The notes: generated by a model not told the origin, from the letters alone. Positions 31,554 through 41,169 are shown, counted from the stretch's first letter. The stretch: 64,000 nt of DNA from Georgenia sp. TF02-10 (GCF_022759505.1 NZ_CP094289.1:2480001-2544000); one strand, 5' to 3'. Made by a program: numbers and translations.

Positions 31554-34049
31554 GTGGTCACCACTGCACCCCCCGCGACGACGCAGACCGGGCCGACGAC
31601 ACGGCTGCGATTCGACGACCGCCGCGCTGTCCTCGACATCCTGGTCGGTGAGCGCCCGATCATCCAGGGCATCGGCGTCGGGATCCGTGTGGGCGGGCAG
31701 GACCTCGGCACCGACGACGATCTGATCCGCTCGCAGGATACGACCGCGTCCGGCGCATGGAACGCCCTGAGTGGCAAGGCGACCGGCCCGCACGCGTACG
31801 CACACCAGCACACCGTCCACCGCCTCCGGCACGCCTCGGGAACGGAATGGCAGCTCCACATCCGCGAGACCCATGACGGGATCGCGCTGCGCTATGTCAT
31901 GGACGAGCTGCAGGGTCACGCCCGGCTCGAGTCCGACCTGACGACCGTGCCCCTGGAGGGGTTCGACCGGGCGTGGGTGCTGGACTACCAGACCTGGTAC
32001 GAGACGCCCCGTTACGGCATCGACCTGCCCACCGCCGACCTGGAGACCGGGTTCCCCGTGCTCCTGCGGGAAGCGGGGGAAGACGCCGAGCGTCGTTACG
32101 TGCTCCTCAGCGAGTCCGGGATCGACGGGCGGTTCACCGGGGCGCACCTCCACCTCGACGCGAGCGATGCCCGCGTGCAGCTCGCTGACGAGAGCGTCGA
32201 GATCACGCGCGGGCCGGTGACCCCGTGGCGGGTGCTCGTGATCGGTGACCTGGCCGATGTCGTGGAGACCCGCCTCATCGACGAGCTCGCGCCCACGGCG
32301 GCGCCGGCGCTCGAGAGCGCGGCGTGGGTGCGCCCGGGTCGGGCGGCCTGGTCATGGTGGTCGGACTTCTACTCCGGTGCGCAGCTGGCCCATCAGCGGC
32401 GGTTCGTCGACGCTGCCGCCGAGCTCGGCTGGGAGCACCTGCTGATCGACTGCGGCTGGGACCCCGTGTGGGTGCCCGCCATCGTCGAATACGCCAGCCG
32501 CCGCGGCATTCAGGTGCATCTGTGGACGGTCTGGCACGATCTCGACGGGCCTGCGAAGCTGCGCAGGCTCGAGCTCTGGCGTTCTTGGGGCGTGGCCGGG
32601 ATCAAGGTCGACTTCATGGAGTCAGAGTCGAAGGACCGTTACCGCTGGTACGATACGATCCTCGCCGAGACCGCGCGTCTCGGGCTCATGGTGAACTTCC
32701 ACGGGTCGGTCATCCCGCGCGGCTGGGCGCGCACCTGGCCGCAGGTGATCGGCTATGAGGCGATCCGCGGCTCGGAGTACTACGTCTTCTACCAGGGCAC
32801 GCCGCTGACCGCTGCACACAACGTCATCCAACCGTTTACGCGCAACGTCGTCGGCGCCATGGACTACACGCCCGTCGCGTTCGGTGCCCCCGACCGGGAG
32901 ACCAGCGACGCGCACGAGCTCGCCCTCGCGATCGCGTACGAGTGCGGGATCACGAACTTCGCCGACGACGTCGACGCCTACCGCTCCCGGCCCGAGGCGG
33001 CGCGCCTGCTCGCCGAGCTGCCGCCGTCGTGGGACGAGACGCGGCTTGTGGCCGGTGATCCCGACACCGAGGCGGTCATCGCCCGCCGATCCGGTGACCG
33101 GTGGTTCATCGGTGCCATCGCGACGGGCGCCCCGCGCACCCTGACGGTGCCCCTGGAGCGCCTCGGCGACGGTCCCTGGCAGGCCTGGATCGTCTCCGAC
33201 GGCCCCGAAGGCGGCTTGACGGCGGCCAGCCACGACGCGGTCGCAGGAGAACTCGCCGTCCGTGTGTCCGGCAACGGCGGCTTCGCCGCCATCCTCGCCC
33301 CCGCAGGCGCAGCGCTCCTGGACGCGGCGCCCCGCCCGCTGCGCGCGCCGCTCGTCGTCGAGCCCGCCGTGCAGACGCTCGCCTCAGACGGGACGGCCGA
33401 GCTGCGCACCGAGCCCGGGGCAACCGTGCGCACCGCGCCCGGCTGGCTCGCCGAGCGCGTCGAGCCAGGACGGTGGCGCGTCCGTGCACCCCACATCGTG
33501 CTTCCTGGAGAGGTGGGGGTCGTCACGCTCGAGCGGCCCGACACCGATGTGCCGGTCGTCACCCACGCCCGGATCATCGCCCCGCTGACGCCGGGAGAGC
33601 ATGCGCTGTCCGCGCTGGCGATCGTCGCGTTCGAGAACGAGAGCGGACCCGTCGAGCGGGACATGAGCAACGGCGGCGGGAATCCCGGCGACGGCCGGCG
33701 CATGTGCGTCGCCGGTGTCGAGTACGACACCGGCCTGGGCGTGTCCAGCCCGTCGCGCGTCGTCATCCACCTCGGCGGCGAAGCGGCGCGGCTCTCGGTC
33801 GCAGTGGGGATCGATGACGAGACGCCCGACACCGATGCGGTGGCCCGTGTTCTCGCCGACGGCATCCAGCTCACGGCTCTCGACCTGCACGCAGGACATC
33901 CCGCAGCGCCAATCGCCGTCGACCTTGCCGACGTCAGGGTGCTCGAGCTCATCACCGAGCCGCGAGAAGGCACCGTCGCGCACGTCGACTGGGCCCTGGG
34001 CCGGGTCACCGCCACATCACAGCAGATGGGAACCTCCGGTCGGGGTTGA
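31554..34049 (+). CDS. Cytoplasmic GH97 glycosidase with C-terminal NPCBM module
   Basis: An 831-residue enzyme. Residues 20-260 form the GH97 N-terminal beta domain. Residues 270-560 form the catalytic barrel: LIDCGWDP, GIKVDFME (Asp 353, the position of the nucleophile in retaining GH97 alpha-galactosidases), GYEAIRGSEYY and TRNVVGAMDYTP. A beta domain follows, then residues 680-825 match an NPCBM galactose-binding-like module (GPVERDMSNGGGNPGDGR, GLGVSSPS, VGIDDE). GTG 31554 is used with GGAG five bases upstream. There is no signal peptide, unusual for an enzyme with a carbohydrate-binding module, so it acts on imported sugar. It heads the ABC-GH36-epimerase operon. Confidence 0.9.
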   Translation: MVTTAPPATTQTGPTTRLRFDDRRAVLDILVGERPIIQGIGVGIRVGGQDLGTDDDLIRSQDTTASGAWNALSGKATGPHAYAHQHTVHRLRHASGTEWQLHIRETHDGIALRYVMDELQGHARLESDLTTVPLEGFDRAWVLDYQTWYETPRYGIDLPTADLETGFPVLLREAGEDAERRYVLLSESGIDGRFTGAHLHLDASDARVQLADESVEITRGPVTPWRVLVIGDLADVVETRLIDELAPTAAPALESAAWVRPGRAAWSWWSDFYSGAQLAHQRRFVDAAAELGWEHLLIDCGWDPVWVPAIVEYASRRGIQVHLWTVWHDLDGPAKLRRLELWRSWGVAGIKVDFMESESKDRYRWYDTILAETARLGLMVNFHGSVIPRGWARTWPQVIGYEAIRGSEYYVFYQGTPLTAAHNVIQPFTRNVVGAMDYTPVAFGAPDRETSDAHELALAIAYECGITNFADDVDAYRSRPEAARLLAELPPSWDETRLVAGDPDTEAVIARRSGDRWFIGAIATGAPRTLTVPLERLGDGPWQAWIVSDGPEGGLTAASHDAVAGELAVRVSGNGGFAAILAPAGAALLDAAPRPLRAPLVVEPAVQTLASDGTAELRTEPGATVRTAPGWLAERVEPGRWRVRAPHIVLPGEVGVVTLERPDTDVPVVTHARIIAPLTPGEHALSALAIVAFENESGPVERDMSNGGGNPGDGRRMCVAGVEYDTGLGVSSPSRVVIHLGGEAARLSVAVGIDDETPDTDAVARVLADGIQLTALDLHAGHPAAPIAVDLADVRVLELITEPREGTVAHVDWALGRVTATSQQMGTSGRG

Positions 34050-34073
34050 CCGGGAGAAGAAAGGAAACAAGTT

Positions 34074-35345
34074 ATGCGCACCAAGAGAGTCCTGGTCACC
34101 GCAGCCCTGATCACCACCGGCGCCCTCCTGGCCGGTTGCTCCGGCGGCGATACGGCAGACACCGGCGACGGCGGTGATGTCACCATCACCTACGGGGTCT
34201 GGGCCGGAACCCAGACCCCGGCGATGGAGGCGATCGCCGCGGCCTTCGAGGACGAGAACCCCGGGATCAACGTCGAGGTCCAGGAGCAGCCCTGGCCGCA
34301 GTACTGGTCCACGCTGCAGACCGGCGCCCAGGGCGGCACCGCCCCGGACGCGTTCTGGATGCTCGCCCAGCAGATCCGCCCCTATGCCTCGGGCGGTCAG
34401 CTGCTCGACCTCACCGACGCCATCGAGTCCGAGGGCGTCGACCTGGCCGACTACCCGCAGGCGGTGCTCGACCTGTACGACCAGGGCGACGGCGCCATCT
34501 ACGGTCTGCCGAAGGACTTCGACACCAACGGCGTCTGGTACAACAAGGAGCTCTTCGACGCCGCCGGCGTCGACTACCCCTCGCCGGACTGGACGTGGGA
34601 GGACTTCCGCGAGACCGCTCGAGCGCTCACCGGTGACGGCGTGTGGGGCGTGGCCGCGCCGATCGACCCGCAGGGCGGGTACTACAACACGATCTACCAG
34701 GCCGGTGGCCAGGTCATCTCCGACGACGGCACGACCGCCGAGATCGCCTCGCCCGAAGCTGTCGAGGGCATCCAGTTCTGGACCGACCTGCAGGCCGACG
34801 GCTCCTCGCCCACGCTGCAGCAGCTCTCCGACACCGAAGCCGTGACGATGTTCGAGCAGGGCCGGGTCGCGATGTACATGTCCGGCTCGTTCTGGGCGCT
34901 GCAGTTCTACAACAACGAGGAGTTCCGCCCGAACGTCGACGTCGCGCCGCTGCCGACCGGTCCTGCCGGGCAGGCGAACATCACCAGCGGCATCGCGAAC
35001 GTCGGCTTCGCCGGCACCGACCACCCCGAAGAGGTGGCGAAGTTCCTGCTGTTCGCCAGCGGTGAGCGCGCCGCACAGATCCAGGCCGAGACCGGCGCTG
35101 TCCTGCCCGCGTTCAATGGCACGCAGCAGGGCTGGCTGGATGCGATGCCGGAGTTCGAGAACCTGCAGGTCTTCATCGACGCCGTCGAGTACGCCGTCCC
35201 GCTGCCCGTGCAGGGCAATGCCGCCGAGTGGCAAGGCCTGCAGACGCAGTACCTGACGCCGGCCTGGAACGGGGAGATCTCCGCCCAGGAGGCGGCCGAG
35301 CAGTACGCGGTCGCCATCGACGAGGTCCTCGCCGCGGATCGATGA
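34074..35345 (+). CDS. Sugar ABC transporter substrate-binding lipoprotein
   Basis: A 423-residue extracellular solute-binding protein of family 1 (CUT1 sugar class). The signal peptide has a lipobox LLAGC (Cys 22) followed by a Gly/Asp/Thr linker, so it is a membrane-anchored lipoprotein. The mature protein has the two-lobe fold with VTITYGVWAGTQTPAMEAI at the start, an AFEDENPGI segment and many aromatic residues (YWS, WTW, YYN) of the kind that stack on sugars. It lies 24 bases after the GH97 gene and overlaps the permease gene by four bases. From context it binds an alpha-galactoside such as melibiose or raffinose. Confidence 0.92.
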   Translation: MRTKRVLVTAALITTGALLAGCSGGDTADTGDGGDVTITYGVWAGTQTPAMEAIAAAFEDENPGINVEVQEQPWPQYWSTLQTGAQGGTAPDAFWMLAQQIRPYASGGQLLDLTDAIESEGVDLADYPQAVLDLYDQGDGAIYGLPKDFDTNGVWYNKELFDAAGVDYPSPDWTWEDFRETARALTGDGVWGVAAPIDPQGGYYNTIYQAGGQVISDDGTTAEIASPEAVEGIQFWTDLQADGSSPTLQQLSDTEAVTMFEQGRVAMYMSGSFWALQFYNNEEFRPNVDVAPLPTGPAGQANITSGIANVGFAGTDHPEEVAKFLLFASGERAAQIQAETGAVLPAFNGTQQGWLDAMPEFENLQVFIDAVEYAVPLPVQGNAAEWQGLQTQYLTPAWNGEISAQEAAEQYAVAIDEVLAADR

Positions 35346-36271
35346 GCACACAGACCCCAGAGTCGGTGCGGCGGCCTCAGCGCCGCCGCACCGGCCTGTC
35401 CCACCGCACCGAGTGGTGGGCGTTCGTCATGATCGCCCCCGCCACGATCGGGCTCGCGGTCCTGTACCTGTGGCCGTTCGCCTCGACCTTCCTCACGAGC
35501 TTCCAGAACGTGCCCGCCTTCGGCCCGGGCGAGTTCACCGGCGTCGACAACTACGCCCGGCTCCTGGACAGCGACGCGTTCTGGCGTGCGCTGCGCAACT
35601 CCGGCCTCTACACCGGGCTGGTGCTGCTCGGCATCCCGATCGCGATCGTCCTCGCGGCCCTGATCCAGCAGGTCTCCCGCGGGCGTGGCATCTATCGGGT
35701 GCTGTTCTTCCTGCCTGTGGTGACCCTGCCGGTCGCGGTCGGGATGGTGTGGCGGTTCATCCTCAACGGTGACTTCGGCCTGTTCAACTGGTTCCTGTCG
35801 CTCTTCGGGATCCCCGGCCAGTACTGGGTCGCCGACGACCGGTTCACGATCTACGCCTTCGCCGTGGTCGGGATCTGGATGACCCTCGGCATCAACCTCA
35901 TCATCCTCGGCGCCGGCCTGCAGAGCATCCCCCTCGACCTCTACGAGGCCTCGTCGCTGGACGGCGCCGGGCGGATCCGGCAGTTCTTCTCGATCACCCT
36001 GCCGCTGCTGAGTCCCACGATCTTCTTCGTGATGATCCTGTCGGTCATCTCCGCGCTGCAGATGTTCGACCTCGTCTTCGTCATGCTCGGCAGCGTCAAC
36101 AACACCGCGATCGACGGGTCCAAGACCATCGTCTACCTGTTCTACGAGGCCGGCTTTGTGCAGTTCCGCCAGGGCGATGCCGCCGCCATCGCGATGGTGC
36201 TGCTGCTGATCATCATGGCCGCCACCGCCATCCAGTTCCGCCTGCAGAAGAAGTGGGTCGTCTATGACTAG
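35342..36271 (+). CDS. Sugar ABC transporter permease 1 (MalF type)
   Basis: A 309-residue inner-membrane permease with six hydrophobic helices. It carries the cytoplasmic EAA loop (YEASSLDGAGRIRQFFSITLPLLSPT, in parts, about residues 200-224), which contacts the ATPase. Its ATG overlaps the binding-protein stop (ATGA), and its end overlaps the next permease by eight bases. Together with that protein it forms the CUT1 channel. No ATPase gene is present in the operon, so a shared MsiK-like ATPase encoded elsewhere is probably used, as is common in actinobacteria. Confidence 0.93.
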   Translation: MSTQTPESVRRPQRRRTGLSHRTEWWAFVMIAPATIGLAVLYLWPFASTFLTSFQNVPAFGPGEFTGVDNYARLLDSDAFWRALRNSGLYTGLVLLGIPIAIVLAALIQQVSRGRGIYRVLFFLPVVTLPVAVGMVWRFILNGDFGLFNWFLSLFGIPGQYWVADDRFTIYAFAVVGIWMTLGINLIILGAGLQSIPLDLYEASSLDGAGRIRQFFSITLPLLSPTIFFVMILSVISALQMFDLVFVMLGSVNNTAIDGSKTIVYLFYEAGFVQFRQGDAAAIAMVLLLIIMAATAIQFRLQKKWVVYD

Positions 36272-37127
36272 CATCAGCGTGCGCGCCGCCGGGCAGGACC
36301 GGCGCGCGCCCAACCGGCACGGGGAATGGCGCATCCATGTCATCCTCATCATCGCGGCCGCGCTCATGGTCGTGCCGTTCGTGTGGGAGATCCTCGCGTC
36401 CTTCAAGACGAACGCCGAGGTCTCCTCCCTGCCACCGACGATCCTGCCCAACGAGCCCAGCGTGCGCGGATACGGCACGTTCTTCGACTCCGTCCCGTTC
36501 CTGGCCCAGTTCGCCGTCTCGGCGGCGTCGCTCGTGATGCGTGTCGTCGGGCAGGTCCTCGTCGCGGCCCTCGCCGGCTACGCCTTCGCCCGCCTGCGCT
36601 TCCCGGGCCGGAACGTGCTGTTCGTGATCTTCCTGCTGATGCTGATGGTGCCCAGCCAGCTGTTCCTGCTCGGCCAGTTCGAGATCATCCGCGACGTCGG
36701 ACTGCTCAACACCGTCCCCGCCCTCGCGATCCCGGGCATCTTCTCCGCCTTCGGGACCTTCCTCATGCGGCAGGCGTTCATCACCATGCCCAAGGAGTAC
36801 GAGGAGGCCGCGCGCCTGGACGGTGCGGGCCCCATCCGCACCTTCTGGAGCGTCATGCTCCCCATGGCGCGACCGATGATCGCCGCGCTGGCCGTGCTGA
36901 CGTCCCTGTACTCCTGGAACGACCTGCTCTGGCCGCTCATCGTCACCCCGACGGGAAGTGCGAGGCCGTTGCCCGTCGGGCTCGCGGCGATGCAGGGGCA
37001 GTTCGGCACCGACTACCCGGCGCTCATGGCCGGAGCCATCATCTGCACGATCCCGCTGGTCCTGGTCTTCCTCGTCCTCCAGCGGCAGTTCTTCGCCGGC
37101 ATCGCCTCGAGCGGCCTGAAAGGTTGA
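36264..37127 (+). CDS. Sugar ABC transporter permease 2 (MalG type)
   Basis: A 287-residue permease with six helices and the EAA loop EEAARLDGAGPIRTFWSVMLPM (in parts, about residues 180-200). It pairs with the preceding MalF-type protein. The N-terminal 25 residues are basic and cytoplasmic. The GH36 gene starts two bases after its stop, so sugar entry and cleavage are made together. The substrate is set by the binding protein, not visible here; galactosides are likely from the operon. Confidence 0.93.
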   Translation: MTSISVRAAGQDRRAPNRHGEWRIHVILIIAAALMVVPFVWEILASFKTNAEVSSLPPTILPNEPSVRGYGTFFDSVPFLAQFAVSAASLVMRVVGQVLVAALAGYAFARLRFPGRNVLFVIFLLMLMVPSQLFLLGQFEIIRDVGLLNTVPALAIPGIFSAFGTFLMRQAFITMPKEYEEAARLDGAGPIRTFWSVMLPMARPMIAALAVLTSLYSWNDLLWPLIVTPTGSARPLPVGLAAMQGQFGTDYPALMAGAIICTIPLVLVFLVLQRQFFAGIASSGLKG

Positions 37128-37129
37128 CC

Positions 37130-39274
37130 GTGACATCCCCGATCGTTCATCTGCGACGCGACGACACCAGCGTCGTCCTCTCGCTCACCGAGGACCGGTT
37201 GCCTCGCATCCTGCACTGGGGACGCGACCTCGGACCCCTCTCACCCGACGAGCTCAACACGTTGGAGCTGTCCACTAGGCCCACCATCGGCGACAGCCCG
37301 GTGACCTACCCCCAGCCTGTGCCGGTCCTCCCGCAGCTCGCGGAGGGATGGCTCGGAACCCCCGGCCTCGCCGGCTCCCGGGACGGTCGCGCCTGGGCGC
37401 CGCTGTTCCTCGTCACCGGCGCTGTTGTGCGCGATGAGGATCCCGACGAGGCGGCGACACTGACCGTCGAGGCCGCCGACGCCGTGTCCGAGCTGGACCT
37501 GACCCTCGAGCTGCGGCTCGAGCCCAGCGGGCTGCTGCGTATGCGTGCCCGGCTGCGCAACCTCGGTGCGGCGTACCGGGTGGACCGGTTGGAGCTGTCC
37601 CTGCCGGTGCCCGACCGCGCCGACGAGCTGCTGGATCTCACCGGCCGGTGGGCGCACGAGCGGGTGCCGCAGCGGCACCCGTTCCCGCTCGGGCGGTGGG
37701 AGCGCGAGAGCCGCGGCGGCAAGCCCGGGCTGGACGCCCCCACCGTGCTGCTCGCCGGGGCGAGCGGCTTCGGGTTCCGCAGTGGCGACGTGTGGGGGGC
37801 GCACCTGGGCTGGAGCGGGAACCAGACGCTCGCGGCCGAACGCACCCCCGCGGGCTCCCGGATGCTGCGCGGCGGTGAGCTGCTGCTGCCCGACGAGCTC
37901 ACCCTCGGTACCGGTGATGAGGTCGCCACCCCGTGGTTCTTCGGTTCCTGGGGAGCGGGGCTGGACGAGCTGTCCGGCCGCTTCCACCGGTTCCTGCGGG
38001 CACGGCCCGCCCATCCGTCCACGCCGCGACCGGTGCTCGTGAACACGTGGGAGGCGGTGTACTTCGACCACGATCTCGGCCGGTTGCTCGCCCTCGCCGA
38101 GCGCAGTGCCGCCCTCGGGGCCGAGCGGTTCGTCGTCGACGACGGCTGGTTCCTCGGCCGGCGCGACGACACCACTTCTCTCGGGGACTGGACCGTCGAC
38201 CCCGCGGTCTGGCCGACCGGGCTCGAGCCGCTGGCCGAACGGGTGCGCGAGCTCGGCATGGACTTCGGTCTCTGGTTCGAGCCCGAGATGGTCAACCTCG
38301 ACTCCGACCTCGCCCGTGAGCACCCGGAGTGGGTCTTCGACGCCGGTCACGGGCCCGGGTTGCCCTCCCGCTACCAGCACGTCCTCGACCTCGGTCACGA
38401 GGACGCCTACACGCTGGTCCGCGACCGGATCTCCGAGCTGGTCGCCCGCCTCGGTATCGCCTACATCAAGTGGGACCACAACCGGTTCCTCACCGACACC
38501 GGTCACAGCCCCGACGGGCGACCAGGGGTCAGGCGCCAGACCCAGCAGGTGTACCGGATGATGGACGAGCTGCGCGCCGCGCACCCCGGGCTGGAGATCG
38601 AGTCTTGCGCCTCCGGCGGCGGGCGCGTCGACCTCGGTGTTCTCGAGCACACCGACCGCGTCTGGGACTCGGACTGCAACGACCCGCACGAGCGCATCGA
38701 CATCCAGCGCTGGACGACGCTGCTGCTGCCGCCGGAGCTGCAGGGCACCCACATCGGTGCCGAGGAGTCGCACACGACGCACCGGGTCGCGCCGCTCGCG
38801 TTCCGCGCCGCGACCGTGCTCTGGGGGCATCTCGGCGTCGAACTCGACCTCACCCGGCTCGACGACGACACGTTCGCGGCCGTCCGCGCGTGGGTGGACA
38901 CCCACCGGGAGCTGAGGCCGTTGCTGCACAAGGGCACGGTCGTCCGCGCCGACACCCCGCCCGAGACCCGTCTCGACGGCGTCGTCTCCCAGGACCGCGG
39001 GGCGGGCCTGTACCAGTTCGCCGTCCTGCAGCGGCCGGCAGCCTGGCCGCCGCCCCGACTGCGCCTGCCCGGGCTCGATCCGACCCGCCGCTATCGCGTC
39101 GAGGAGCTCGTCGTGACTGACGCGGTCCCCGTCGGGCAGCGACCGCCGTGGCTTGTCGACGGCGGCATCGTCCTGCCCGGTGCGGTGCTCGCCGAGCATG
39201 GCGTGGAGGCGCCGTCCCTGGATGTCGACCGCTCGGTGCTGCTGAAGGTCACCGCGACCGACGGCCTCACATGA
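37130..39274 (+). CDS. GH36 alpha-galactosidase
   Basis: A 714-residue cytoplasmic enzyme that removes terminal alpha-galactose from melibiose, raffinose and related sugars with retention. Residues 1-300 form the beta-sandwich domain; residues 300-640 form the barrel: FVVDDGWFLGRRDD, GLWFEPEMV, IKWDHNR with nucleophile Asp 449, ESCASGGGR, and the acid/base region WDSDCNDP with Asp 515. A C-terminal beta domain follows. GTG 37130 is used, with AAAGG six bases upstream. Its end overlaps the epimerase gene by four bases. There is no signal peptide, which fits a role after uptake. Confidence 0.95.
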   Translation: MTSPIVHLRRDDTSVVLSLTEDRLPRILHWGRDLGPLSPDELNTLELSTRPTIGDSPVTYPQPVPVLPQLAEGWLGTPGLAGSRDGRAWAPLFLVTGAVVRDEDPDEAATLTVEAADAVSELDLTLELRLEPSGLLRMRARLRNLGAAYRVDRLELSLPVPDRADELLDLTGRWAHERVPQRHPFPLGRWERESRGGKPGLDAPTVLLAGASGFGFRSGDVWGAHLGWSGNQTLAAERTPAGSRMLRGGELLLPDELTLGTGDEVATPWFFGSWGAGLDELSGRFHRFLRARPAHPSTPRPVLVNTWEAVYFDHDLGRLLALAERSAALGAERFVVDDGWFLGRRDDTTSLGDWTVDPAVWPTGLEPLAERVRELGMDFGLWFEPEMVNLDSDLAREHPEWVFDAGHGPGLPSRYQHVLDLGHEDAYTLVRDRISELVARLGIAYIKWDHNRFLTDTGHSPDGRPGVRRQTQQVYRMMDELRAAHPGLEIESCASGGGRVDLGVLEHTDRVWDSDCNDPHERIDIQRWTTLLLPPELQGTHIGAEESHTTHRVAPLAFRAATVLWGHLGVELDLTRLDDDTFAAVRAWVDTHRELRPLLHKGTVVRADTPPETRLDGVVSQDRGAGLYQFAVLQRPAAWPPPRLRLPGLDPTRRYRVEELVVTDAVPVGQRPPWLVDGGIVLPGAVLAEHGVEAPSLDVDRSVLLKVTATDGLT

Positions 39275-40239
39275 GCCCGCGCGACGACCTCGCGCTGATC
39301 AGGTTGTCGCGTCAGTCCGGGGAGTACTCCGTCACGGCGGTCGTCTCACGACGCGCGGCGGCGCTGCGGATGCTGCGCGTGGATGATGTCGACCTGGTCG
39401 AGCCCACGACGAGGACGACGGATCCGCCCGGGATGGCCGGTGCCATCCTCGCGCCGTGGCCCAACCGCGTCGAGGGCGCGTCCTGGTGGTTGGACGGACA
39501 CGAACACCATCTGGCGGTCACCGAGCCCGAGCTCGGCCACGCCAACCACGGCCTGCTCACGGCGACAGACTTCACGGTGCCCGAACGGCGCCGGGATGCC
39601 GTCACGCTTCACACCGCCATCGCCGAGACGAAGGGGTACCCGTTCGCGCTCGACCTGTCGGTCTCCTACCGGCTGCGCGAGCACGGGATCGCCGTGACGA
39701 TCACCGTGCGCAATCTCGGTGCCGCGCCCGCTCCGGTCGCCCTCGGCGCGCACCCGTACCTGCGGATCGGCGATGTGCCGACCGCGCAGCTGCGGATGAG
39801 CCTGGACGCTGACCACGCGTGGCCCCTCGACGAACGCCATGTGCCGGTCGGGCGGGTGGCCCGGACCGTGCAGGACGTGCTCGTGTCGCGCAGCCCGCGG
39901 CATGCGACCTACGAGAGCAGCGCCCCGGGCCAGGCCCTCGCGCACACCCTGACCGCCCCGGACGGTCGCCGGGTGACCCTGACTGCGGACGCCGCCCACC
40001 GTTTCACGCAGCTGTGGATCACCGAGTCCCTGCCCGCGGACGACGGGGCGCGCGAGGCGATCGCGATCGAGCCGATGACCGCGCCGCCCAACGCGCTGCG
40101 CAACGGCGCCGGACTGCGCTGGCTCGAATCCGGCGTGACGTGGACCACAGGATGGAGCATCCACCTCTCCCGCGCTGCCCCCCGCACGCCCGCGGAGGCA
40201 GAGCCCCGCCGTCAGCCGGCGGAGTCGCGGGCGCGGTAG
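39271..40239 (+). CDS. Aldose 1-epimerase (galactose mutarotase)
   Basis: A 322-residue mutarotase that turns beta-D-galactose released by hydrolysis into the alpha anomer needed by galactokinase. Seen: AILAPWPNRVEGASWWLDG (about 51-69) with the conserved Asn-Arg, GHANHGL with the catalytic histidine (about 91-97), ALGAHPYLRI with the second histidine (about 161), and the final AIEPMTAPPNA with the glutamate base (about 270). ATG overlaps the GH36 stop. Its last 28 bases overlap the convergent AraC gene. It is the last gene of the uptake-hydrolysis operon. Confidence 0.92.
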   Translation: MSPRDDLALIRLSRQSGEYSVTAVVSRRAAALRMLRVDDVDLVEPTTRTTDPPGMAGAILAPWPNRVEGASWWLDGHEHHLAVTEPELGHANHGLLTATDFTVPERRRDAVTLHTAIAETKGYPFALDLSVSYRLREHGIAVTITVRNLGAAPAPVALGAHPYLRIGDVPTAQLRMSLDADHAWPLDERHVPVGRVARTVQDVLVSRSPRHATYESSAPGQALAHTLTAPDGRRVTLTADAAHRFTQLWITESLPADDGAREAIAIEPMTAPPNALRNGAGLRWLESGVTWTTGWSIHLSRAAPRTPAEAEPRRQPAESRAR

Positions 40240-41078
40240 TCGGTCGGGCTCGTACCGTGGTGTCGGCGGAACTGCCGGGAGAAGTAGAACGCGTCCGTGT
40301 AGCCGATCTCGCGCCCGATCTCGGTGACGGTCGCATCCGTCGTGTCGAGCAGCTGGCGCGCCCGCGCCATCCGCAACGCAGTGTGGTGCGCGAGCACGCC
40401 CCCTCCGGTGGCGCGGTGGAACATCGCCGTCAGATGCGACGGGGACACGCCCACGAGCACGGCGAGCTCTGGCACCTTGATCGACCCGTCCAAGCGGTCC
40501 TCCAGGTACGACATGGCGCGCTGCAGCGGGTCTCCCGGCTTGGGCAGGAGCTGGTCGACGGCGATCTGCGTGAGCAGCTTCCACGCCGCACCTGCCGCGG
40601 CGAGCATCTTCGCCGGTGACGGTGCGCGCTCGAGCGCGGTCACGACCTCGTCGAGGAGTGCCACGGCGCGCTCGACGGCGCGTACGGCGACCACCGGCTT
40701 CGCCTCCGTGACCCCGATGCTCCCGATCAGCTCCGGGACGTCCGTCCCGCCCAAGTGGGCCCACCAGATCGTCCAGGGGTCGCCGTCGTCGGCGCCGTAC
40801 TCGTGCGGGACGGTCGCTGGGACGACGAGCGCCTCGCGCGCTTCGACCCGGTGCAGTTCCTGCCCGAGCCGCACCCAGCCCGCGCCACTGGCGCAGACGA
40901 TCACGATGTACTCTGCGGTTCCCCGCGTGCGGCGCATCCGGTGATCCGACGCGTGCGGGTAGTAGCCGGCATCCGTCACCGCCAGGCGCCTGGTCACCGG
41001 TCGCCGCAGCGCGTCCGCGACGACCGGGCGCGGCACTACGACCAGCCGCTGCCCGCGGAAGCCCTCTTCGATCGGCAC
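40212..41078 (-). CDS. AraC-family regulator of the galactoside regulon
   Basis: A 288-residue regulator. Residues 20-150 are the cupin sensor domain, in which a sugar would bind (VPATVPHEYGADDGDPWTIWWAHLGG in parts). Residues 185-280 hold two helix-turn-helix motifs (VPELAVLVGVSPSHLTAMF; VTEIGREIGYTDAFYFSRQFRRHHG). GTG 41078 is chosen over an in-frame ATG at 41171: AAGGA lies seven bases upstream, and the longer start would place the shared GTCCAGG operator inside the gene. It lies between the two galactose operons, overlapping the epimerase tail and divergent from the DUF5107 gene. It is the natural regulator of both. Confidence 0.88.
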   Translation of the reverse strand: MPIEEGFRGQRLVVVPRPVVADALRRPVTRRLAVTDAGYYPHASDHRMRRTRGTAEYIVIVCASGAGWVRLGQELHRVEAREALVVPATVPHEYGADDGDPWTIWWAHLGGTDVPELIGSIGVTEAKPVVAVRAVERAVALLDEVVTALERAPSPAKMLAAAGAAWKLLTQIAVDQLLPKPGDPLQRAMSYLEDRLDGSIKVPELAVLVGVSPSHLTAMFHRATGGGVLAHHTALRMARARQLLDTTDATVTEIGREIGYTDAFYFSRQFRRHHGTSPTDYRARDSAG

Positions 41079-41103
41079 CCACCCATCCTTGCCGACGATC
41101 GGT

Positions 41104-41130
41104 GAATCGTCCAGGTAATGCGTAAGCCGG
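41104..41130 (+). promoter_or_regulatory. Operator C between araC-type gene and DUF5107-gal operon
   Basis: AATCGTCCAGGTAATGCGTA: the GTCCAGG core (41109-41115) followed by AT-n-CG spacing matches sites A (27484) and B (31444). Sites A and C also share GGCC 14 bases after the core. It lies in the 91-base gap between the divergent starts 41078 and 41170. Confidence 0.5.
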
Positions 41131-41169
41131 GCCCTGGTGCGAGCTGTCGGCGGGAGGTTGGCTGGAGAC

